A stretch of 64,000 nt of DNA from contig NZ_MWQE01000008.1 of the NCBI RefSeq assembly GCF_002210285.1, forward strand, positions 1 to 64,000, written 5' to 3'. The translations under genes were made by a program, and so were the position numbers. Below, one piece after another: positions 31,533-39,653 of this stretch (the first letter of the stretch is position 1; each line of letters starts with the position of its first letter). The stretch comes from Fibrobacter sp. UWR2 (GTDB lineage Bacteria > Fibrobacterota > Fibrobacteria > Fibrobacterales > Fibrobacteraceae). Below the pieces are notes generated by a model. The model did no database searches, was not told the origin of the DNA, and worked only from the letters and a program-made list of their open reading frames with translations.

Positions 31533-32855
31533 ATGTTCAAGAACACAAGAAAGAAAGCAACAGCCGGCCACGCCCCGAAGAAGCTGGTCGCCGGCAGATT
31601 CCATGCGTCTTCGCGCAAGGCCTTACCCGAACAGAAACCTGCACAGGCAAAATCCGCCCCCGTAAAAACAAGGGTCGCCAGTTTCGAAGACCTGAAGCAG
31701 CAGCTTACCGCATGGGCAACGAACGAACGCATTCCCGGCAAGATCCAGGCATGGTTCACACGCGACGCCATCGCTGACCACAGCGACTGGCGCATCATAA
31801 ACAAACTTGTAGGCGGGCACGAGACACTCGTACTCGACGCCCCCGCAAAGGGAATGGAAGTTCCCGAGACCGTGCAGGGAATTTTCGACCAGTTGCACAA
31901 GGAACACCTCCGTACCATCAAGAAGGCGCTCCGCCAAATCTGGTTCCGCGCAACCGGCGACGGAAGGTACGCACTCCTCATACAGGCGAACGTACACGGC
32001 AAGAACTCCGGCCACGAAGTCAAGACCCTCGTGGAATTCGTACAGCACACTTACCCGCAGGTTATCAGCTGCCACCAGATCCAGTGCACGCCCAACCACA
32101 TTTTCGACCCTGCCGCACAGCTCAAGATGCGCATCGACCTGCGCAATGTTTTTGGCAGCGCTTTCATGCCCATCGCAAATACGGGTTTCTCGACACATGT
32201 GCTCGACTGGTCGCCGAGAATCAAGGACGCCTGGCTAGAACTGCCCGAGCGCATCCGCGACGCCATCCATCCAGCCGCAGGCGACAAGTTCTTCGAATTT
32301 TACTGCGGGCCAAGCTTTGTGGCATCGAGCCTCGCGCAGGATTTCGATCAGGTCGATACCCTCGACTGCCGCGAGACCGCCATGGAATCCACAAAGATGA
32401 ATTCCCGCAATCTCGCCGGCGGTTCGCTCAAGTTCCACCGCGGGCACCTCGAAGCGCCTTTCCTCGAGAAATTCTTCTCCCGCAAGGAGAACGAAGGCCG
32501 CTGGACATTCTACCTGAATGTCCCGGCAGAAGAACCCCTGAACGCAGAGCAAATCCAGGCAATAGCGGCCTCGCGCCCCGAACGCATCCTGCTGCAGGCC
32601 GGCGACCTCGAATCCGCAGCGAAATACGTCAAGCGGTTCCGCGCCGAAGGCTACATGCTCCGCAAGAACATACCCCTGTACCTCGAGCCCGGCACCGGGA
32701 AATTTGACCTCCTGATGCTCTTCGTGCCCGACAGGGCCGGACTCCTGGGCGGATTTGCGGCAAGAAACAGCAAAAACCGCAAGGTTGAACGTCCAAGAGA
32801 ACAGGTTTTCGGCAAAAAACAGGGCGATATCCCGCATTTCGTGCAAAAAAAGTAG
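31533..32855 (+). CDS. RlmD/TrmA-like protein lacking the catalytic cysteine
   Basis: A 440-residue protein. After a basic N-terminus (residues 1-48) the central region matches the m5U methyltransferase pre-domain (GRYALLIQANVHG, NVFGSAFMPIANTGFSTHVLDW) and a class I SAM fold (FFEFYCGPSFVASSLA near 252-267, then VDTLD at the ribose-binding acid). The normal DPPR loop is YLNVPAEEP, and the YVSCNP motif carrying the catalytic Cys is replaced by ILLQAGDLESAAKYV (near 352-366). The second Gly of the SAM loop is also absent. It is therefore probably not a uridine-5-methylase and may act as an RNA-binding pseudoenzyme. Follows the RepA-like gene by 24 bases. Confidence 0.68.
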   Translation: MFKNTRKKATAGHAPKKLVAGRFHASSRKALPEQKPAQAKSAPVKTRVASFEDLKQQLTAWATNERIPGKIQAWFTRDAIADHSDWRIINKLVGGHETLVLDAPAKGMEVPETVQGIFDQLHKEHLRTIKKALRQIWFRATGDGRYALLIQANVHGKNSGHEVKTLVEFVQHTYPQVISCHQIQCTPNHIFDPAAQLKMRIDLRNVFGSAFMPIANTGFSTHVLDWSPRIKDAWLELPERIRDAIHPAAGDKFFEFYCGPSFVASSLAQDFDQVDTLDCRETAMESTKMNSRNLAGGSLKFHRGHLEAPFLEKFFSRKENEGRWTFYLNVPAEEPLNAEQIQAIAASRPERILLQAGDLESAAKYVKRFRAEGYMLRKNIPLYLEPGTGKFDLLMLFVPDRAGLLGGFAARNSKNRKVERPREQVFGKKQGDIPHFVQKK

Positions 32856-32927
32856 CCACCCCGCAAAAGAAAAGATTAAATTATAAGCAGTTAACTCGTT
32901 TTCATTCAAAGGGTTACAAGGTTCTGT

Positions 32928-34112
32928 ATGAAGTTTTTCAAGTGTGCGACCATCACCCTCGGTCTGTCGGCCCTAATTGCTTCCGCCTACGTGGTCAAGG
33001 AAGGCGATACCCTCTGGGACCTGAGCGACGAATACCTGCACGACCCGTTTGCCTGGCCCGACCTCTGGGAAAACAACAGGCACATCCAGGACCCGCACTG
33101 GATTTACCCAGGCGACTCCATCTACCTCGGCGACTCCGTCCGTGACGAGCCCGTGATGGTGATTCCCGCCGACAAGAAGAAATACCCCTGCAAGGCTGCG
33201 GTAGCCGATTCGAACCTGCCCAAGGGCAATGGATACACGGTGAGCAACGCCGGCTGCGACGAGAACGACGAACGCAACGGCGAATTCGAGAACATGCTCG
33301 GCAACCTCCGCGACAAGGACAAAAAGCAGAAGAAGAAACGCCAGGAAGAAGATTCCTACTACTACAAGAAGCGTCCCGCACCGAAGATTTTCAACGGTTA
33401 CTACCAGATTCTCGCTCCCGAAATCTACACTTTGGATTCCCTGAAGAACGATTCCAGTTTCGTCTCCGTCCGTTCGGGCGAAAAGAAGGAACCCATCCTC
33501 CACATTCCCGAAATGGAAATCGTCGTAGGTATCGGCAAGAAGACCCACCCCAACCTCAAGAAGGGTGATCTCGTCGAGATTCTTGACGCAAAGAAAATCG
33601 AGGTTCCCGCAAACCACGGGCGCACCTTCGACAAGTTCGCGCTCCTCAAGCTTTCGGGTGTAGCCAAAATTACCGCCATCGGCGATACGCTTTCCCGCGC
33701 GATGATCATGCAGAGTTTCCGCGAAATCAAAATCAATCAGTCCAAGTGCCGCCTAAAGCACCCGCTTGAACCGATTAACGTAAGCGGCTACGAGAACGTT
33801 CCCGAATCGAACATCGACTCGATGGCGCAGATCCGTTACGCAATGGACCCGATGCTCATTATCGGAAGCTATTCCTACGTGCTCATCGGTAAGGGCTCCG
33901 ACCAAGGCTACAACACCGGCGACGCCGTCGCCATCTGGGAAGAAGACAAATCCGACGCCTCGATTCCCCCGCGCCTGCTCGGCCGCGGAATCATCGCCCG
34001 CGCCGCCCAGAACGAAGCAGCGGTCCTAGTCCGCGAAGCTTATTCCAACAACCGCCGTATCGAAACCGGTCATAGAGTTTCCGTTACCCACAAGGCTAGT
34101 ATCGTCAAGTGA
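32928..34112 (+). CDS. Exported LysM-domain protein
   Basis: A 394-residue exported protein. The signal peptide is MKFFKCATITLGLSALIASA. A LysM domain follows directly (YVVKEGDTLWDLSDEYL, PHWIYPGDSIYL; about 21-70), predicted to bind peptidoglycan glycan. A highly charged Lys/Glu-rich stretch (RDKDKKQKKKRQEED) is near 125-145, and the remaining 250 residues are beta-rich with several VGIGKKTHPNLKKGDLVEI-like barrel segments that recall FlgA/SAF-type folds. A periplasmic, wall-bound role is inferred. A 38-codon frame begins at the GTG overlapping its stop, and the histidine kinase follows, so it probably heads a signalling operon. Confidence 0.82.
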   Translation: MKFFKCATITLGLSALIASAYVVKEGDTLWDLSDEYLHDPFAWPDLWENNRHIQDPHWIYPGDSIYLGDSVRDEPVMVIPADKKKYPCKAAVADSNLPKGNGYTVSNAGCDENDERNGEFENMLGNLRDKDKKQKKKRQEEDSYYYKKRPAPKIFNGYYQILAPEIYTLDSLKNDSSFVSVRSGEKKEPILHIPEMEIVVGIGKKTHPNLKKGDLVEILDAKKIEVPANHGRTFDKFALLKLSGVAKITAIGDTLSRAMIMQSFREIKINQSKCRLKHPLEPINVSGYENVPESNIDSMAQIRYAMDPMLIIGSYSYVLIGKGSDQGYNTGDAVAIWEEDKSDASIPPRLLGRGIIARAAQNEAAVLVREAYSNNRRIETGHRVSVTHKASIVK

Positions 34113-34225
34113 CCAAAGCGCTACTCATCACAACCGGACTCGCCCTTTCGCTGGTGATGCTGCTCATGGCAAGCAGCGTCCTCGTGTTGTTGTTTCCAAG
34201 TATTTCGGCTAGTCTCCCCCTATAA
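34109..34225 (+). CDS. 38-residue single-helix membrane peptide
   Basis: A GTG at 34109 overlaps the LysM stop codon as GTGA and opens a 38-codon frame ending at TAA 34223-34225. The product (MTKALLITTGLALSLVMLLM start, then ASSVLVLLFPSISASLPL) is almost entirely one hydrophobic segment. It exactly fills the gap before the histidine kinase, whose Shine-Dalgarno AAGGGG follows the stop. Stop-start overlap, lack of charged residues and position suggest a real co-translated membrane peptide rather than chance, but there is no homology evidence. It could tune the kinase or assist insertion of its membrane helices. Confidence 0.45.
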   Translation: MTKALLITTGLALSLVMLLMASSVLVLLFPSISASLPL

Positions 34226-34237
34226 GAAGGGGTGACG

Positions 34238-36277
34238 ATGCGTTTTTCGAAAGGAAACCTGATTCTCATCCTCGTATTCGTAGGCGGCATCATCATGCCT
34301 ACGGCAATCCTTTCGTTTCTCGGCTTCCGCAACATCCAGAACGAGATGTTCCTAGCCCAGAAGAACTTCGACGAGAACCAGGCAGCATTCCAAAAGGACA
34401 TCGAAGACGCCATCAACAAGGAACAGGAAAAGATCTACCAAGAGACAAAGGCAGCCTCACTATTCCTGTACGAACAGCCGCGCAGCCTGCTCGAATTCGG
34501 CAATGCGGCATCGTTCAAGGATGTCGCCGGCATCGAGGCAATATTCCTGTACAACAACGAAAGCCTCGTCTACCCCGACATTTCTTCGAAGCATTTCTAC
34601 AACACACACGACTTCTCTGCAATCGTAGCATCGCCGCTTGAACAGCGCCTGTTTGACGCAGAGCAGGACACGAGCCATAGCGAGAGCCTGCTGCCGAGAC
34701 TCATGAAGAGTTCCTCGCTGTTTGAAACGCGAAACGAGCAGGTGCTGAACATTCTCGGAATCGTACGCCTCTGCTACAGGAACAAGGACTACAATGAGGC
34801 CCTCAAGTGGCTGAAGGTTCTCGAGAGCCACCCACACCTGCAGGGCTACCTGCACGCGGACCTCACCCGTTCCGTAAACCTGCTGCATTTCGAAATCCTC
34901 GTCAAGCAAAAGAAACACGCCGAAGCCGAAGACTACAGCCTTTCTGTACTGAACCAGTTCCTACAGAGCGAAAGCATCGAGGACATCCCCTCGGCCAAGT
35001 TCTTCTTCGAGACTGCGTTCTCGCAAATCCTTTCGTTCGAAGACCTCTCACAAGAAAAGCGCGAATCGTTCTGGAACCTGCGAGCGAACTTCAACCGCCA
35101 GCTCGGGTACATGGAAATCCTTTCAAAATACCGCAAGAACTTCGAAGAGCTGCTGGACAACGATTTCACGACAAAGGAAGGCATCCTCTACCGCAACGAC
35201 AATGGTATTACCTTGTTCAAAATGGGATACCCGCTCCTTTCGGGCAACCAGATTGTCATAGCGAAAATAGACGAGGAGGCCTACCGCACAAGGCTCCTCG
35301 AAAAAGTAAAGAACATATCGCAACGCTGGAAAAACGTTCCCTTCTCCATTGTAGACGAGCGCGATTCCATTCTCGCGGGGAGCATTCCCGACAGTTCGAG
35401 CGTACTCTCGCAATCTAGGCTTTCAGAAGCATTCGCCTGGGAATTTTCGCTCTACGAAAAAGACATCAGCGAAATCCGCCAGGAATCCCGCCAGCGCATG
35501 TACCTGATGTACGGTTTGCTTCTGTTCTCGCTCATCACCGTCATCTTCGGTTCTTTCTTCATGTTCCGTTTCATTGTACAGGAACGCAGGCTACTCGCCA
35601 TGAAAGCGAACTTCCTCTCGAGTGTTTCGCACGAGCTCAAGACTCCGCTTACCTCCATCAAGATGTTTGCCGAAATGATGGCCCGCGGGCGCGTCGCCAA
35701 AGTCGAGAAGGTGCAGGAATATTCGGGACTTATCGGCAAGGAAGCGACAAGGCTCGAAAACCTCATCGGAGCCATCCTCAACTACACGCGCATGGAACAC
35801 GGCACGGGAGCCTTCAAGTGGGAAAAACTCGACTTCTCGGTATGTGCGCGCAAGGTATTCGACGCCGTTGAAGACATCGGCGTGGAGAAGGGGCTGGAAT
35901 TCCATACGCGTTTCGAGCCAGGCGCCTACGTGATGGGCGACTACACGGCCCTATACAGCCTTGCACAGAACCTTATCGAGAACGCCATCAAGTACACGAA
36001 TGCTCCTGGCGAAATTACCATCAGCGTGTATACCGAAGAAGACCGAGCCGTATTTTCGGTGACGGATACGGGCGTTGGCATCGATTCTTCGGAACAAAAG
36101 AATATATTTAATGACTTCTACAGGGTCGGTGACGAAATGACCCGCAGCACAAAGGGTTCCGGACTTGGACTTGCCATAGTGAAGAGAGTTGCCGAGACAC
36201 ACAAGGCAACTATCTCACTTTCAAGCAAGCTCGGAAAGGGTTCAACATTTACGGTTAGATTCAAGAAGGTGGACTGA
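34238..36277 (+). CDS. Membrane sensor histidine kinase
   Basis: About 679 residues. The first hydrophobic helix is at residues about 6-26. A large periplasmic sensor region follows, partly alpha-helical and repeat-like (ILGIVRLCYRNKDYNEALKWLKVLE resembles TPR). The second membrane helix is at about 428-452. The kinase core has SHELKTPL with phospho-acceptor His465, N box LIENAIKYT, G1 DTGVGI and G2 GSGLGLAIVK. AAGGGG upstream supports the ATG at 34238 over a GTG two codons earlier. It is followed 1 base later by an OmpR-type response regulator, its likely partner. Confidence 0.93.
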   Translation: MRFSKGNLILILVFVGGIIMPTAILSFLGFRNIQNEMFLAQKNFDENQAAFQKDIEDAINKEQEKIYQETKAASLFLYEQPRSLLEFGNAASFKDVAGIEAIFLYNNESLVYPDISSKHFYNTHDFSAIVASPLEQRLFDAEQDTSHSESLLPRLMKSSSLFETRNEQVLNILGIVRLCYRNKDYNEALKWLKVLESHPHLQGYLHADLTRSVNLLHFEILVKQKKHAEAEDYSLSVLNQFLQSESIEDIPSAKFFFETAFSQILSFEDLSQEKRESFWNLRANFNRQLGYMEILSKYRKNFEELLDNDFTTKEGILYRNDNGITLFKMGYPLLSGNQIVIAKIDEEAYRTRLLEKVKNISQRWKNVPFSIVDERDSILAGSIPDSSSVLSQSRLSEAFAWEFSLYEKDISEIRQESRQRMYLMYGLLLFSLITVIFGSFFMFRFIVQERRLLAMKANFLSSVSHELKTPLTSIKMFAEMMARGRVAKVEKVQEYSGLIGKEATRLENLIGAILNYTRMEHGTGAFKWEKLDFSVCARKVFDAVEDIGVEKGLEFHTRFEPGAYVMGDYTALYSLAQNLIENAIKYTNAPGEITISVYTEEDRAVFSVTDTGVGIDSSEQKNIFNDFYRVGDEMTRSTKGSGLGLAIVKRVAETHKATISLSSKLGKGSTFTVRFKKVD

Positions 36278-36278
36278 T

Positions 36279-36986
36279 ATGCAGCACAAAATACTCATCG
36301 TCGAAGACGAAGAAATCATCAGGCTTGGGCTCCAGGATAACTTCGAGCTTGAGAACTACATCGTCGAAACCGCCGCCGATGGCGACGAGGCCGTTGCAAA
36401 AGCGGACTCGTTCCTCCCTCACCTGGTCATCCTCGATCTGATGATTCCGAAGAAGAGCGGGTTCGAAGTCTGCCGCATCATCCGCAAGAAGCACCCGGAA
36501 TGCTTCATCATCATGCTCACGGCAAAGACCGAAGAAACAAGCAAGGTGGCAGGCCTCGAGATGGGCGCCGACGACTACGTGACCAAACCGTTCTCTATCT
36601 TGGAACTGCTTGCCCGCGTGAAGGCGTTCCTCCGCCGCACAGAAGTCGCCGCACCACAAGAAAGTATTCCACAGACAAACGACGCCATCGACTTTGCCGA
36701 CATCCATCTGGATTTCAAGAAGTACGAAGCGACGAAGGCAGGCGAACCCCTCGAGATGTCCGCCCGTGAATTCCAGATCCTCAAGTACTTCTGGCAGCAC
36801 CGTGGCGAGGTCGTACTCCGCGAAGACCTACTCACCGACATCTGGGGATACACACCCGACAATATGCCTTCGACCCGAACCATCGATAACCACATCGTGA
36901 ACCTCCGTAAAAAACTCGAAGACGACCAGACAAACCCAAAGATAATCGTATCTATCCGCGGCGCAGGCTACAAGTTCGACGCATAG
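36279..36986 (+). CDS. OmpR/PhoB-type response regulator
   Basis: A 235-residue two-component regulator. The receiver has the acid pair VEDEE (9-12), phospho-acceptor Asp53 in LVILDLMIPKKSG, MLTAKT and the Lys of TKPFS. The C-terminal winged helix (about 140-235) has MSAREFQILKYFWQHRGEVV, LLTDIWGYTP, TRTIDNHIVNLRKKLE and SIRGAGYKFDA, as in PhoB. Phosphorylation by the adjacent kinase should change DNA binding. The target is unknown. AAGGTGG sits upstream of the ATG, which follows the kinase stop after one base. Confidence 0.95.
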   Translation: MQHKILIVEDEEIIRLGLQDNFELENYIVETAADGDEAVAKADSFLPHLVILDLMIPKKSGFEVCRIIRKKHPECFIIMLTAKTEETSKVAGLEMGADDYVTKPFSILELLARVKAFLRRTEVAAPQESIPQTNDAIDFADIHLDFKKYEATKAGEPLEMSAREFQILKYFWQHRGEVVLREDLLTDIWGYTPDNMPSTRTIDNHIVNLRKKLEDDQTNPKIIVSIRGAGYKFDA

Positions 36987-36996
36987 GGAATCAAGA

Positions 36997-39528
36997 ATGT
37001 TCATCAGGCATCAAAAGAAAACCGCGGCAGCCGCAACCTGGAAGGCGAAATCAGTCCTCGCCATCCTGTGCCTCTGTGGCGTTTTCGCGCATGCCGAAAA
37101 GATGAATTCCACAATTCAGGAAGCCATATACGAATTCGAGATGAAGGGAGAAGTCGCAAAGGCAACCCGCCTCCTCGAGAAAGTCTCTACACAGGGCGAC
37201 CGCGAAGACAAGGAAAGGGCGTTCTTCTACCTGGGCAAGATTAAGGAACTAGCAGGCAACAAGGCTTCAGCAAACTTCTACTACCAGCAGAGCCTCACTT
37301 CGACAAAGGAAATCAACAAGGCCTACTGGCTATCGGAACGAGAAGCTGCAACGGGGAACACGAGCGAAGCCCTCATCAAGAAGAAGGTGGCCCTGCGCGC
37401 CCCCATCAAGAAGGTTTTCAAGGGCGAGCCCTCGTACATCCTGCTCAGCAACGGCAATGTCAAGAAGGTCCTAGCCGATACCATTGTCGACGTACACACG
37501 GGCATTCCCGGCAAGTCCGACTTTCTGAGCATTGACGGTTCGGGAATCTGGTTCCAGACCAGTGCCAAGGACAGCCTTTTCTACAAGCCGCATTACAGCA
37601 AGTCTCCCCTGAAAGCCTATGCCATTCCGGCAACGACCGAATTCTACGCGAGGGGCGACAACGCTATCGCGCAGAACGGGCATACGCTAACCCTCCTTGA
37701 CAAAAAGGGAATCGTCGCACAGATTAACGAGACCTACAGTGGTTGCCACATCGAGGGCTACTACTCCACGACAGGCCACTACATTCTCAACTGCACCGAC
37801 AACGCACTACATTTCGTATCGCACGTAGACGGGACAGAGACCTATACCATTTCTCAGTTCGACGCCATCCAGAAGGTCCTCATCGACGGGAACGACATCC
37901 TGCTCCTTTCGGGCAACTACCTTTTCTGCTACCAGCCGAAACTCCGTTCCAGCCCCCTCTGGAAAATGCAGTTCAGCAATGCTGAAGAAATCCTGCCGTT
38001 CAACAAGCGCATCGCCGTCCTGGAAGCCTCCGGCAGAATCACATTACTCGACAAGAGCATGGGTAGTGTCGTGAATATTATCCGGAGCGACGCCGTCGCC
38101 ATGCACCCGCTTGCCCTGGGCACGCTCGGCCTGTTCTCCAACGAGGGCGACCTCATTGCAGTAGACACGCTGCTCATGCCCATCTGGCATTTCAATTTCG
38201 CGCGCCCCATCATGGCGCCACCCATCTACACCGAGAACGGTATCCACCTCATTTTCGATGACGCACACCTAGTGAGCATCGCCCCGCACTACTACGGCAA
38301 GCGAGCACTGCAGTCCGACCTGTTCGCTCTCAAGGCATCGGCCATGGCCGAAGCGGGTGCGTGGAACGAGATTTCCCCGCTACTCGACACGCTTCTCAGA
38401 CTCGAGCCCGGCAACGCCGAGGCTTGGCTCTACAAGGCTCTCATGCTCGAATCTACCGGCGGTAGCGAAAAGGAACGCCAGAAGGCCTGGTCCGAAGCGG
38501 TAAGGCTTTCCATCAGCACGATGCGCTCGAGTAACAGCATTCTGAACCGGTACAGCAAGGCCATCGGCGCCAAGTTCGTAAGCCTGCTGTCCATCTCGCC
38601 CAAGACAATGTACCCGCAGTTCTTCGGCCACAAGAAGAACCTCTTCACTCTCGACCCCGCAGCAGAAAAGCTCATTTGCATCAATGCTGACAACGGCGAA
38701 ATACGGTGGTCCAGAAACCTCCCCAAGATGACGGACAGCCCTGTCCTAAGCAACGACGAGAACACGCTCGCGCTCGCCTCCGGATTTGCGCTCAACATCT
38801 ACGACCTAGACAAGGAAACCGACCCGCAAACCGTCCAGCTGCCGGGCAAGGCGTTCAATATCCAGCAGACGCCGTCATCCATCTACATCGCCACATGGAA
38901 CGGGTTCCTTCTCAAGATTACCAAGTCCGAAAACAGGCTCGCCTGGTCACGCAAGATCTATTCATCGCCCTTCCTGTTCACCCCGCACGAATCCACCCTC
39001 TACGCGGCAAGCCTCGATGGCGAAATAAAGTATATCGTCGACAACTCCGGCCAGCCGATGGAATCCAGCCCCAAACTCCCGATGACCATATCGCATATCG
39101 TGCACGCGGATTCCACCGTAGCAATCGCTACCGAAAACAACCGTCTATATTTATATAGTGCTAGCGACATCTCGCGCGAGCCCACCCAGATTTTGATGGA
39201 ATCCCCCATTGCATCGCTCCAGACAACAAAGGGCCACGACGGCAACAACATCCTGGTAGGGCTTGCGGACCAGAGCATCCTGCTCTACTCGGCCTCCGGA
39301 ACCCCGCTTTGGAAGTTCCAGGGCAAGAACTCCATCTTCATGAAGCCCTTCATTTCGGGTTCGCTTGCATGGATCGACCAGGGTAGCGAAGTCATATCGC
39401 TTTCGTTAAAGGACGGCTCGGTCGTCAACCGGTTCAAGACCCCCGGAGGGGCCGGAACACCGTTCGTAATGAACCGAACCCTCTATAGCGCATCATCAAA
39501 ACGCATCCTTTACGGCTTTTCTTTGTGA
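36997..39528 (+). CDS. Exported TPR and PQQ-type beta-propeller protein
   Basis: An 843-residue exported protein with a signal peptide ending near VFAHA (residues about 18-33). TPR-like helices lie at about 38-115 (EAIYEFEMKGEVAKATRLLE, FFYLGKIKELAGNKASANFY) and again near 450-500 (LLRLEPGNAEAWLYKALML). The rest is WD/PQQ-like propeller sequence with repeated strands such as KLICINADNGEIRWSRNLP and PLWKFQGKNSIFMKPFISGS. A scaffold in the envelope is plausible. It starts 10 bases after the response regulator, so it may be co-transcribed and may be the sensed or controlled partner. Confidence 0.7.
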   Translation: MFIRHQKKTAAAATWKAKSVLAILCLCGVFAHAEKMNSTIQEAIYEFEMKGEVAKATRLLEKVSTQGDREDKERAFFYLGKIKELAGNKASANFYYQQSLTSTKEINKAYWLSEREAATGNTSEALIKKKVALRAPIKKVFKGEPSYILLSNGNVKKVLADTIVDVHTGIPGKSDFLSIDGSGIWFQTSAKDSLFYKPHYSKSPLKAYAIPATTEFYARGDNAIAQNGHTLTLLDKKGIVAQINETYSGCHIEGYYSTTGHYILNCTDNALHFVSHVDGTETYTISQFDAIQKVLIDGNDILLLSGNYLFCYQPKLRSSPLWKMQFSNAEEILPFNKRIAVLEASGRITLLDKSMGSVVNIIRSDAVAMHPLALGTLGLFSNEGDLIAVDTLLMPIWHFNFARPIMAPPIYTENGIHLIFDDAHLVSIAPHYYGKRALQSDLFALKASAMAEAGAWNEISPLLDTLLRLEPGNAEAWLYKALMLESTGGSEKERQKAWSEAVRLSISTMRSSNSILNRYSKAIGAKFVSLLSISPKTMYPQFFGHKKNLFTLDPAAEKLICINADNGEIRWSRNLPKMTDSPVLSNDENTLALASGFALNIYDLDKETDPQTVQLPGKAFNIQQTPSSIYIATWNGFLLKITKSENRLAWSRKIYSSPFLFTPHESTLYAASLDGEIKYIVDNSGQPMESSPKLPMTISHIVHADSTVAIATENNRLYLYSASDISREPTQILMESPIASLQTTKGHDGNNILVGLADQSILLYSASGTPLWKFQGKNSIFMKPFISGSLAWIDQGSEVISLSLKDGSVVNRFKTPGGAGTPFVMNRTLYSASSKRILYGFSL

Positions 39529-39653
39529 TATTCATCACATTTTGTAAAAAAATGCTTGCAATGTCCATAATTGCAATCGTTTATTCCATTTTAGAGTTAC
39601 TGTAAAGAAATTTTAGTAGCAAAAATCATTTATTCTCACTAAATTTTAATAGT

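Noticed and set aside
34113-34231. Simple untranslated spacer between the LysM and kinase genes
   Set aside because: A GTGA-overlapped 38-codon hydrophobic frame fits the gap, so it was listed as a tentative gene instead.
39523-39540. GTGATATTCATCAC as a regulator operator
   Set aside because: Only partly palindromic and overlapping the stop codon of the preceding gene; no second copy noticed.
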